Assembly: GCA_009746045.1 (NCBI GenBank) | Contig: RPFO01000213.1 | Span: 2,784,837-2,848,836 of the forward strand | Direction of reading: 5' to 3' | Source: Mesostigma viride | Lineage: Eukaryota; Streptophyta; Mesostigmatophyceae; Mesostigmatales; Mesostigmataceae | Length of the DNA stretch: 64,000 nucleotides | Shown here: positions 54,557 to 64,000 of the stretch, piece by piece | Position numbering within the stretch: the stretch's first letter is position 1 | How the letters are laid out: each line of letters begins with the position of its first letter | Notes under the pieces: generated by a model | The model's input: only the letters and a program-made list of their open reading frames with translations | Told to the model about the DNA's origin: nothing | Databases searched by the model: none | Made by a program: the position numbers and the translations under genes

Positions 54557-57252
54557 TGTCAAAAATGTCATGCTGTGACCATGGGAGGTTGTTGATATTA
54601 CATTAATAATGATGACCTCATTTACGACTTTGTCATGATGGAAATATTTTGTCAACCACCATGGCTGAAAGGTGCCATTTTCTAGAACAGTGGTGGTCAG
54701 AGAAGATGAACTGGCGTGTAGCCCAGCCACCACCTATATGGCTGGTCGGCAGGACCACAACATAATTAACTTAACATGACAGCTAGGCAACACTTAACCA
54801 GTGCTAGATGCTGCCTGCTGGCAAATCATGGTTGTACCATGGCAGACAGAATTAGGTACGCCTAGCTGACGGTCCAGGTACCACGAATTGAATTATTGGC
54901 GCCTGTCCTATATGGGCCATGCGCCACATGACACGACATGGATTGTACTACAGTGCCGTATAGTGACCAGGCACATATATATGAAAAGACTCATAACTTT
55001 CTACCTAGAGCTCAGATCAAGGTGATTCTAGTGGCAAAGTTGTAGCCAAACATGAGCTCTACGCAGTCATACTGGCGTTGTAGGTTGTTCTGACTTAACT
55101 ACGGACTACCCGAACTTTATCTAGATTAGTAAGTGCTAGACTTGTCAGGCATATTGGGGCATATTCCTGACATGCCCCTTGCACCAAATGCCGTATACAA
55201 GCTCACCCCCCCTGGCAAGTAACACATGGATAGTGAGGGTAGTCGGGTATAAAGAAACCCAAGCTCTCCCCCCCTTACACGGCTAACCCGGTCATGCTGA
55301 AAGGAGAAATAGGCAAGAGTAGCAGTTGGAGCTAAGGGTCACATGGCCCCCAAGTGGCCCTGGGAGTGCGCCAGGTGAAGAACAGGGTGCCCCAGGTCAC
55401 GTAGAAATACTGGGAAAAAACAAGGACTGGATCGAGCTCGGCCCCGTGTGTAGATGCCCCTGGAAGGGTGCCCCCCTTGGAATCGTGGACGTAAAAGCTG
55501 GTAATGGCAGGAGTCGCTCTGGAATCATTTATCAGGAGCTGGCGACGACCGCAGTGGGTGTGAGCAGCTACAGGCACCTAGCTGCAGTGACTACGAACCG
55601 CTGACTAGACGGCTGCGTACTGCTGGCTGGTGGCATTGATGCTGGTCTGAAGTGGCGATTTGGCTGGCAGGTACGTGCAGCTGGCTGCAACTACTACTAA
55701 GAGCTGATCAGGCTGCTGTGTGTTGCTGGCTGCTGCGACTGTGTGCTGCCATGCTGATGGGGTGCTGGTAGGTATCTGCAGCTGGTTGCAACAACTACCA
55801 CAAGCGAGTCAGGCTGTGGTGTGTGGCTGACTGCTGCTACTATATCCTATCATGCTGTATGGCGCGTGCTGGGTACTGCACTACAGCTGCGTGCGGCAGT
55901 TGGCTGTCACTGGCCACTTAACTAATGACGGCTGCTGCGGCTGGCGAGCGGCATTTAAACGAGCTGTTTCCCATTGAAGAAAAGCCAAGGGTGCGAGAGG
56001 AGAACCAGGTGGATGCTGCAAGATTTCCCCGCACCGACGTGGGATGGAGCATTGTAGTTGATGCCGTTGTAGTGGTCCGTGCATAGCTGCTCATGTACGA
56101 TGGTGCTTCCAAACCATGGCGACTGGCAAAAAATCTGAATAATGCTTGGCTGGAACTAGGAAAAAGAAACCCCATGTCGCCTGGAAGGTGGCCCACCGTT
56201 TAAAACATTTGTGGTCGCTTTATATAGGCGCCATCAAGCTCGTTGTATTCTCAGAAGAACAAAGGGGTCTTGGGCTTTGCAAGGCTGGTCACGGCTGGCA
56301 ACCGGTAGTCACCCAGGGTAATAAAATAAAGCGTGAACCGCTGCGCCCAAGTGCCGACAATGTAGAAATCTGAATGTTTAGTGAAGCTCATGCAAGAGGT
56401 CGTTTAAGGTCGAAATTCGGAGCAAACAGGGCCTGCCGCAAGAAAATTCGTAGCCGACGCAATACTCCACGGAATGACGCCGGACTTGGTTCAATAGATG
56501 CGCAATTTGATGCTGATTCCGTGGACATGTTGAGTGGCACCAACGGATTAGAATTCCGAAAGTTCTTGCCGAAATGCTGCCCAGGCAAAAATTTGCCCGA
56601 TTTGGAAAGATCACAACCCCCCTCATTCCGATGCCATGTCAAAAATGTCATGCTGTGACCATGGGAGGTTGTTGATATTACATTAATAATGATGACCTCA
56701 TTTACGACTTTGTCATGATGGAAATATTTTGTCAACCACCATGGCTGAAAGGTGCCATTTTCTAGAACAGTGGTGGTCAGAGAAGATGAACTGGCGTGTA
56801 GCCCAGCCACCACCTATATGGCTGGTCGGCAGGACCACAACATAATTAACTTAACATGACAGCTAGGCAACACTTAACCAGTGCTAGATGCTGCCTGCTG
56901 GCAAATCATGGTTGTACCATGGCAGACAGAATTAGGTACGCCTAGCTGACGGTCCAGGTACCACGAATTGAATTATTGGCGCCTGTCCTATATGGGCCAT
57001 GCGCCACATGACACGACATGGATTGTACTACAGTGCCGTATAGTGACCAGGCACATATATATGAAAAGACTCATAACTTTCTACCTAGAGCTCAGATCAA
57101 GGTGATTCTAGTGGCAAAGTTGTAGCCAAACATGAGCTCTACGCAGTCATACTGGCGTTGTAGGTTGTTCTGACTTAACTACGGACTACCCGAACTTTAT
57201 CTAGATTAGTAAGTGCTAGACTTGTCAGGCATATTGGGGCATATTCCTGACA
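54557..57252 (-). mobile_element. Non-autonomous LTR retrotransposon with 616-bp LTRs
   Basis: Direct repeats 54557-55172 and 56637-57252 read as identical on visual comparison. Each begins TGTCA and ends TGACA. A 5-bp target duplication GAGTC flanks the element (54552-54556 and 57253-57257). On the - strand the base after the 5' LTR starts TGGCATCGGAATGA, a plausible tRNA primer-binding site, and a short purine stretch (AAGGGGCA) precedes the 3' LTR. The internal region of 1464 bp has no gag or pol frame, so this resembles a TRIM or LARD element that needs enzymes from elsewhere. A TATATAT box lies in each LTR. Confidence 0.92.
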
Positions 57253-57260
57253 GAGTCCCC

Positions 57261-57506
57261 TTAATTACATAAATGCCATCCATGTACGTAGGCCAGCCAT
57301 GGAGACACCATGGGAGCCTGAATCCTCCTCATTAATTACATAAATGCCAACCATGTACGTAGACAAGCCATGATGACCACATGGGAGCCTGAATCCTCAT
57401 CATTAATTACATAAATGCCATCCATGTACGTAGACGGGCCATGATGACCCCATGGGAGCCTGAATCCTCATCATTAATTACATACATGCCATCCATGTAC
57501 GTAGAC
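57261..57506. repeat. Continuation of the 70-bp satellite
   Basis: About 3.5 monomers follow the second TTAA and end in CATGTACGTAGACGG, where a GCACATACATGCGC minisatellite begins. Confidence 0.95.
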
Positions 57507-58005
57507 GGCACATACATGCGCAGCGCCTCGCGTGGCGCAGATTCGCATGGCACATACATGCGCGGCGCAGATTCGCATGGCACATACATGGGCTTCGCCT
57601 CGCGTGGCGCAGATTCGTATGGCACATACATGCGCGGCGCCTCGCGTGGCGCATAGTCTGGTGCCGGCACTGCTGCCAACTCGCCTATGCCCGCGCGCGC
57701 GGCCACCGGCGCGGCTGCACCTAGCAAGTCGCCTACGCCCGCGCGCGCGGCAGCTGGCGTGGCTGCACCTGCCAACTCGCCTGCGCCTGCACTCACGACC
57801 ACCGGCGCGGCTGCACCTAGCAAGTCGCCTGCGGCCCCCGGCGCGGCTGCACCTGCCAACTCGCTTGCATGCGCCTGCGCGCGCGGCAGCACCTGCCAAC
57901 TCACCTGCGCCTGTGCGCGCGGCCACCGGCGTGGCTGCACCTGCCAATTCGCCTACGCCCGCGCCTGCGGCCACCGGCGCGGCTGCACCTGCCAACTCGC
58001 TCATT
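57507..58005. repeat. GC-rich minisatellites
   Basis: 57507-57655 has copies of a GGCACATACATGCGCGGCGC / CTCGCGTGGCGCAGATTCG unit. 57660-58005 has about ten diverged copies of a unit of about 30-45 bp built from CACCTGCCAACTCGCC and CGGCCACCGGCGCGGCTG. Long Ala/Gly/Pro-rich frames exist on both strands for that reason. Confidence 0.88.
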
Positions 58006-58129
58006 ACAATTCGTTCAAGTGGCCCGCCGGAGCGGCTGTACAATTTTTCCCAGTGAGCGCGCTGCCAAGTGTACTTGTGGGCAAATTTTTAGGTGCCCCG
58101 TCACTTCGAGGTACTAAAAACTAGGCTAC

Positions 58130-58670
58130 GGTACGAATTCAGCGAATTTCAGCGAATTTTCAGTCGAACCAAAGGAAGTGACGGCAACTACCAAAAAGTT
58201 TCCGTTACGAATTTTCAGCCCAACACTCGCGCAAAATGAAGTGACGGCAACTACCAAAAAGTTTCCGTTACGAATTTTCACTCCCACACGTTTGCACAAG
58301 AGGAAGTGACGGCAACTACCAAAAAGTTTCCGTTACGAATTTTCAGTCCCACACTTTGCGCAAATTTTAGTAGGGCTGCACGCAAGCTACCTTTCAAAAT
58401 TTTGCGCTAGTATGGAACGCATTTCATTCGTCTGGAGGAACGCTGCCCGCCAACTACCCCCGTTCAGAATGTTCCGCCGAAATTTACTTGAGATTTGGAA
58501 ATCTGAACGTGCGCGCAAATTTTAGTAGGGCTGCACGCAAGCTACCTTTCAAAATTTTGCGCAAGTATGGAACGCAATTCATTCGTCCGGAGGAATGCTG
58601 CTCGTCAACTGCCCCCGTTCAGAAAGTTGCGCCGAACTTTACTTGAGATTTGGAAATCTGAACGTGCGGT
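58130..58670. repeat. Tandem repeats with GAAGTGACGGCAACTACC core
   Basis: Three copies of a unit of about 56-60 bp (GAAGTGACGGCAACTACCAA, AAAGTTTCCGTTACGAATTT) span about 58174-58350. Two copies of a longer unit of about 150 bp starting AGTAGGGCTGCACGCAAGCT follow at about 58369 and 58527. Confidence 0.85.
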
Positions 58671-58789
58671 TGGAGTTTCGCGGGGAAACCCAAGTTCCCG
58701 AGTAATTCACCAATGACGCGCTTCGAACACTTGCCCGCTAAAACCTAAGCAGCCGCTCCGGCTGGCCACTTAAACGAAACGGGATGTGC

Positions 58790-58987
58790 GCCTGCGCGCG
58801 CGGCAGCACCTGCCAACTCGCCTGCGCCTGCACTCACGACCACCGGCGCGGCTGCACCTAGCAAGTCGCCTGCGGCCCCCGGCGCGGCTGCACCTGCCGA
58901 CTCGCCTGCGCCTGCGCGCGCGGCAGCCGGCGTGGCTGCACCTGCCAACTCGCCTACGCCCGCGCCTGCGGCCACCGGCGCGGCTGA
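58790..58987. repeat. Second block of the GC-rich minisatellite
   Basis: It repeats the CTGCCAACTCGCCTGCGCCT / GGCGCGGCTGCACCT units of 57780-58000 in the same order, so it is a displaced partial duplicate of that block. Confidence 0.85.
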
Positions 58988-59551
58988 GTTAGTCTAAGTC
59001 TCCCGCCTGTAGCCTAAGTGGACACGTGCCAGCACCGCCGGCGCCCAATTGGGTACTGGGACGGTGCTGGACTAGAACAGTCGTGGCATGGACACGTGGC
59101 TGTACTCAGTATGTGATGAGCCGGTACCTCAGTACCGGGACTGTAGTTGTCATGTTAGGACTGACTAGATCAGGTTGTAACTGATAGGTTAGTCCGTCCA
59201 GGATCAGTAAGTTAGTTTAACTTACGCAAAGTCTGGCCAGCCATCGTTGACGGCTGGCCAGCAGTATATATGTGCCACATATATACTGCATGCCACATAT
59301 ATACTACAGTCCCGCTCCAGTTTTCTAGGCTGACATGATGAACCGACGGGGGTTCCTGGATTGAGACACGTTTTTTTCTCCATGCACAGCTGAAAAAACC
59401 TGCGCCGAGGTGCGGCACCGCGGCCGCCCCGCGTTGGGGGGCTGCCGCCCCCCAAACCCCCCGCTTGGGGGGCACGCCCCCCAAAACCCCCGCGTCCGCA
59501 TCTCGCTCTCCCCCCCGCGCTTCCGGTTCCGTTGTTTTACGCACCTCCCCC
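58988..59551. other. Leader region upstream of the retroelement ORF, with hairpins
   Basis: An inverted repeat CTGGCCAGCC / GGCTGGCCAG lies at about 59232-59261. Two strong G/C hairpins (TTGGGGGGCTGCCGCCCCCC at about 59434-59453, and CTTGGGGGGCACGCCCCCC at about 59463-59481) precede the first likely ATG. They may be 5' UTR structure of the retroelement. I could not place the element's 5' end. Confidence 0.5.
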
Positions 59552-62500
59552 ATGCCTCCTTCACGACGCCGCACCTCCCGGGCGCGGGATGCGCTGCCTA
59601 GTGGCGCCCCTGCGCCGCGTCGGTCCTTACGCATCGCGGCGCACCTGCAGGAGATGGGCGACCTGGACGACGGCGGTCGTGGCGCCCCTGTGCCACTCTC
59701 GCTTGTGTGCGAGGTCTGCCACAGTGGTGAGGATGCCCCCCGTCTCCTTGTGTGTGATTCGTGCCAATGCGGCTGGCACACGCGCTGCTTGGTCCCGCCC
59801 CTCTTCCGGCTGCCTCCCCCGGGTCCTTGGGCGTGCCCTCATTGCGTGGCCCCGCCTCGGCCGTCCCTAGGCTCCCGACGCGCGGCCGTGTCGACCCCGG
59901 GATCCCATTCGGCCCGCGCCCCCTCCCGCAGCCCCTCGCTGGACCCTCTCCTGGGCCTTGCGGACCTCGTGGAGGGTTCCACACCGTGCTCCCGCTCTCC
60001 CCGCGCCGTCACGTCCGGCCCCTCCGCGGGGTCCCCTGGCCCTGCCCCGCCTAGCTCTGGGGATCCACCTCCGGCCAGCACGGCGGTGGCCACTGACCTG
60101 CGTCCTCCTGTGCTTGAGGGGTCCCTGGCGGCTCTCCTCCCTGAGGCTGTGGGACACCCTGCGGCGACTCCTGTGGTGGGCCCCTGGTCGGCCGCGCTTG
60201 GGTCCCACGACTTCTCCGTTTGGCCCCCCACCAACATTGCGGGCGTCAGCGCGCTCCGGCACGCCACGTTCTCTTGGCTGTATTGCCCCTTGCTGTTGGA
60301 CGCTGTCGGCTTGCACGCGGCGTTTCCTACGCTCCCACGGCCCCCTGAATTTAGTGCCCTTGTGGTTCGTGTCCGGCACATGCTGCAGGCAGCCTCCCCC
60401 CCTGTCCTTGCCTCCACGCTTTGGGGGTTTGTCCTCGAGGACTACCATGCCGGCGGCCGCCTGCCTTGGCACCTGCCCGCGGTGCGCCAAGAATGGCTCC
60501 TGAATCTGGACGCTCAAGTGGCGCAGGCGGTGGTGCTCTTTGCTACAGGGCTTGCCGTGCAGGCCCAGCAGGCCGCCCGTGCGACATATCTCGCTGGGGG
60601 GGCCACCGACCACGCCTTGCTCGATCGCCCTCAGCTGCACACGTTTCTTGCCTCTGCCGGGCCCGGCTCGGCCGGCCTTGTTGCGCAGGCCCACGGGCGC
60701 TTGACTACGGCGGTCACCCCAGCGCAAGCCGCCCGCCTGCGCGTTGACTTCGGGGCTCCTGTCACCGTGCACGCCGGCGACCTGGTTCTGTACGATGCGG
60801 GGGGGGGCGTGTTCTTGAGCTGAGCGCGGGTGCGGCCGTGCCCGCCATCTTGCACGATGTGCTCGAGCTTGCGGGCATCCCCCATGTCTGGCACCCTGCT
60901 GGTCCGCGCCGCCGTCTTCTCTCCGCCGATGAGATCGCCCGACTGCCGAGCTGGGAGCTGGGGTGGGACGCGGCGCCCGCCCACTACGGGCCGGCCCACT
61001 TGGTGGATGTCACTGCCAGCGGCCCCTCCTGCCCCATCTGCTTGGACCTGCCTCGCCCTGGTGACGGTCTCTGCCGCCTCCCTGCTTGCGGCCACGTCTT
61101 CCATCAAGCTTGCATCGCCACGAGCTTGCACGCGACCTCCGCCACCTGCCCCCTTTGCCGGGCCGCGGTCCTTTCCCCCTTGCCTCCTGGCGTTCTCCCG
61201 CTGGGGCCCTCGCCCGTGTCCGTGCGCCGCCAGTCCCACGCGCCTGCCCCGACACCTGCCTCCCCTGTGCGTGGTCGTGGGTCGCGCGCCGGCTTGGCTG
61301 CCTCCTCCAGCGCCCCCCTCCCGGCCGTGGGGGCCGTCCCCGCGCCGGTCTTGTCCTCGGCTGCCACGAGCCCTGCTGACCGCCCGGCGGCCGGCCCCGC
61401 CCTGGGTTCCGCTGCAGCTGTAGTTCCTCTGGCTGAGGGTGCTCCCGACCCCTCCCCCTCTCGACCCGGGCCGGCCCAACCGGGTGGGCGCACCCCCTCA
61501 GATGGCTTCCATTATTGCCAAGTCGATGGTCCCCTTGGTGACCCGTGTGGCGCGCGCCTGCCCAACCGGAATTCGTTGCTGGTGCACATTCGGGCTTCCC
61601 ACCCCCACATCACGGAGGCCGCCATGCGCGCCATGGACTGCTACCGCTGCCCGGCAGCCCATTGCCAGCGGATTTTTTCGATCCACGGGCGGTACCAGCA
61701 TGAGCGGCAGTGCCGCCGCCAAACCCCCCAGAACGGCCTGCCCGGCGGCCCGGCGGCCGCACCGGCCTCCCGGTCCGGGGCGGCCCCTCGGTCGGCCCCT
61801 GCCCCTCCACCGGCATCGCAGGGTACGAGCGATCCGGGGGACCTCTCGGCAGGCTGGGCATTCCTGGCCACGCTCCCTTTTGCCGCCTGTGCGCGCAACC
61901 CTTGCATGACGCTCCCGGACGTCCCTCACCGCGCCCGGAGCTTGTTTACGCGCTGCGCCCTGCTTTCCCTGGCCCGGATGCATAGTCACCCTCTCGACGA
62001 ACTCGGCCACAAGCTGTTTCTCGTCACCCCCCGGCTCCTCTTAGCGCCGTTGGAGCGGGGCGTGCGTGGCGTACAGGGTGCGGTCATCGCTCGCTGCCGG
62101 CGGTTCCTCCTCGGGGATTGGGAAGGGCTGTGGGCGCTGCAGCCTCCGGCCTCCACCCGGGTGTCGGGGGCCGCCTCCTTTGCCCGGGTGGAAGCTGACG
62201 TCATGCGGTTGGTGAAGGTAGGTGAATTGAGCCGGGCCATGCAAAAGCTTGAACTGACCGCGTTGGCTCCCTCCACTCCCCCGACCCTGCAGGCTTTGCG
62301 CGACCTTCACCCCGACGAACCGGCCTTTGCGGTGCCCGCCCCGGCCACCCCCCCGCCCCCGCCTATTGTCCTGGACCTGGACATCTTCACGGCTGTGCTG
62401 AAGGATCTGCCGAACGCCTCCTCCACCGGCCCCTCAGGCTGGCGCTACGAGCACCTCTCCGTGATGGCGGGCCATGGCGGGGCGACCGCACTCTTTGAGG

Positions 62501-64000
62501 CTGCCGCCGACTTGGCCGCGGGGTCCCTGGCCCCCGCGGCGCGCCCTTGGCTGGCTGGGGCACGCCTCATTGCCCTCCTGAAAGACGACGTCCCCCCGCC
62601 TGCTGGCCGCGTTCGTCCCATTGCTTGCGGCGAGGTCCTACGCAAGCTGGTGAGTAAGGTCATTTGTCGCCAAAAGGCCCCCGAGTTTCGCGCCTACTTC
62701 TGCCCCAACCGGAGTGATACTGAGGAGTCCGTCGCGGCCCAGCTTGGCGTCGCCACCAAAGGGGGCAGCGACATCATCGTGCACACAGTTCAGGCCTACC
62801 TCGAGACGCATCCGACCCATGTGGCGCTGAAGGTGGATTGCCACAATGCGTTCAATGCTGTCACCAAGGCTAGCATCTTTGAGGCCGTCGGCGAGGCGTT
62901 CCCTGACCTTCTTGCGTGGACAGCAGCCTGCTACGGCGAACCCACTCAACTCTCCTTCCTCATGGAGGATGGGACGTTCGCCGACATCGCTTCCCGCACG
63001 GGAACCCAGCAAGGTGACCCCCTCGGCCCCTTTTACCTGTCTGCCCCGCTGCACAAGGCTCTCCAAGGTGTCCACGCTGCGCACCCGGATGTCGTGCTCC
63101 TCGCCTATATGGACGATATCCATGCCCTTGGCCCGGCCGACGCTGTGGTTGCCGCCCTGGCTGCCCTTGAAGTGGCCATGGCGGCCATCAACCTTCGGCT
63201 CACCCTCCCCAAGTGTGCAGTCTTTTCGCCCCAGGGGGACTGCTCTGGCTTCCCCGCGGCTATCCCGGGGGCATTGGCGCGGGCGCGTGGTTTCTCGTGC
63301 CTGGGCGTCCCTGTGGGTGACCCTGACTACGTCGAAGAGGAGCTCCGGGCCACCGTGGAACAGCGCACCCATGTCCTCGAGACTTGGGCGCGCCTCAAGG
63401 ACCCCCAGACCAAAGGGCTCCTCCTGTGGTTTTGCGCCCACCCGCGGGTGGTTCACTGGCTCCGTGGCGCTCCCCCCCACTTGGTGCGGCTTGCCGCGGA
63501 AGGCCATGACGAGCGCATTCAGGCCGCCTTGCAGGTGCTCCTCCCCGGCCCTAGCCTGCCAGCTCACTCCATGCGCTTGGCCACCCTCCCCTGCCGCATG
63601 GGCGGGTGTGGGCTCACCCGCGCCGCCCGCCTCGCCCCCGCCGCCTTCCTTGGCTCTGTTGCTCAGGCCTGGGCGGAGATCCGCCGGTTGGTCCCCAGCG
63701 CCGTCAGCGCCATTCCCGACTTGGTCACCCCATCCCCCTTCCCCTTTGTGCAGGCTGTGCAGGATTCTTACCTCGGGATCCAGCAGGCTTGCGACCTCGT
63801 CCGCCCCGCTCAGGCCGTCCACCGTCGCCTGCCCCGGGGCACGCCCGGCGTGTCCACTGTCGTCAGTCCTAGTGTCTTCCCTGCCTGCGTTCATGAAAAA
63901 CAACAAAAGACCTACGCGGGTATACTACACTGTGCCGACTGGATGGGTCTGCATGCGAGCTTGAACGATCAGGGGAAGGCTTGGCTTCACTCCGTTTCCC
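59552..64000 (+). CDS. Retroelement polyprotein: PHD, RING-H2, Cys/His fingers, reverse transcriptase (3' partial)
   Basis: I chose ATG 59552 as start (MPPSRRRTSR); 59465 is a longer alternative. The first frame has a PHD finger at 59708-59845 (CEVC, CDSC-x4-H, CPHC) and runs to a stop at 60823. A 9-G run at 60799-60807 lies just before. A one-base backward shift there enters a frame that stays open to the window end. That frame has a RING-H2 finger at 61030-61158 (CPIC, CGHVFHQAC, CPLC), two further Cys/His fingers at about 61516-61700 (YCQVDGPLGDPCG...HIRASH; CPAAHC...HERQC), and a reverse transcriptase: ASSTGPSGWRYEHL, RPIACGEVLRKL, ALKVDCHNAFNAV, GTQQGDPLGPFYL and AYMDDI with YMDD at 63106-63117. 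Cys/His fingers before RT are usual in restriction-like-endonuclease LINEs, so that endonuclease may lie beyond the edge. Neighbouring Gly-Ala-Pro-rich linkers are long. Confidence 0.82.

Larger units (their letters stand above)
52646..57260. mobile_element. TTAA-flanked element in the satellite, with an LTR element nested inside
   Basis: The left end GGGGACTCG follows satellite TTAA (52642-52645), and the right end GAGTCCCC precedes TTAA (57261-57264), after which satellite sequence resumes. Removing the nested LTR element (54557-57252 plus one GAGTC) leaves about 1.9 kb with 9-bp terminal inverted repeats GGGGACTCG / CGAGTCCCC. A truncated relative lies at 42376-43592. TTAA targets suggest piggyBac or Kolobok-type transposition; no recognisable transposase is present. 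Confidence 0.88.

Noticed and set aside
56388-56813. 141-codon - strand frame across the 5' LTR boundary
   Set aside because: It spans the LTR and primer-binding site and lacks gag or pol motifs; a chance frame is more likely.
62638-63906. 422-codon frame on the - strand and a 372-codon + frame from 62846
   Set aside because: Both are shadows of the reverse-transcriptase frame, which has the YMDD and GTQQGDPLGP motifs.

Overview
The window looks like nuclear DNA of a green alga (Viridiplantae), probably a repeat-rich, GC-rich chlorophyte or prasinophyte. The evidence is a spliced ARC6 gene (a plastid-division protein of the green lineage), exons with high GC at third codon positions, GT-AG introns, and L1-like LINE ORF1 proteins of a type I associate with green algae. 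I cannot name the species. Only two ordinary host genes are visible, both on the + strand: an ARC6-like gene (<181-8553, 5' end off the window) and a very large PGAP1-like GPI inositol-deacylase gene (20220-30542). Almost everything else is mobile or tandemly repeated DNA.

Layout. 1-8.6 kb: ARC6 homologue in nine readable exons, with introns holding minisatellites, a hairpin, a SINE-like insertion and degenerate copies of exon/intron boundaries. 9.3-9.9 kb: pentanucleotide array. 10-17.4 kb: LINE graveyard with three decayed reverse-transcriptase copies on the - strand, inverted LINE tails, a 492-bp MITE-like element, and one RT copy full of short palindrome-forming insertions. 17.4-19.7 kb: little that I recognise. 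20.2-30.5 kb: PGAP1, whose first intron (GC-AG) carries about 1.25 kb of GGGGAT/GGCGAT/GAT repeat. 30.6-36.6 kb: LINE fragments and two LINE ORF1 copies, one split by a 1.7-kb TTAA-flanked element. 37.2-41.3 kb: a DDE transposase gene on the - strand, with probable subterminal binding-site repeats. 42.4-57.5 kb: a 70-bp satellite array with nested insertions. 57.5-59 kb: GC-rich minisatellites. 59.5-64 kb: a retroelement encoding PHD, RING-H2, two Cys/His fingers and a YMDD reverse transcriptase, running off the right edge.

The satellite region can be read as a dated record. A 319-bp SINE-like element inserted with a 13-bp target duplication. A unit of about 3.2 kb containing it was then duplicated in tandem. 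A 951-bp, almost perfectly palindromic foldback element entered the second unit only (TSD GTAGA), and the empty site survives in the first unit. A GGGGACTCG-ended element entered the array at TTAA, and a non-autonomous LTR element with 616-bp LTRs that read as identical then entered that one (TSD GAGTC).

The most interesting observations are the PHD/RING/RT retroelement, the foldback element with its empty site, the palindromic micro-insertions in one LINE copy, and repeated tandem duplication of splice-site boundaries in three unrelated genes. Frame breaks at several homopolymer runs could be biological or assembly errors.
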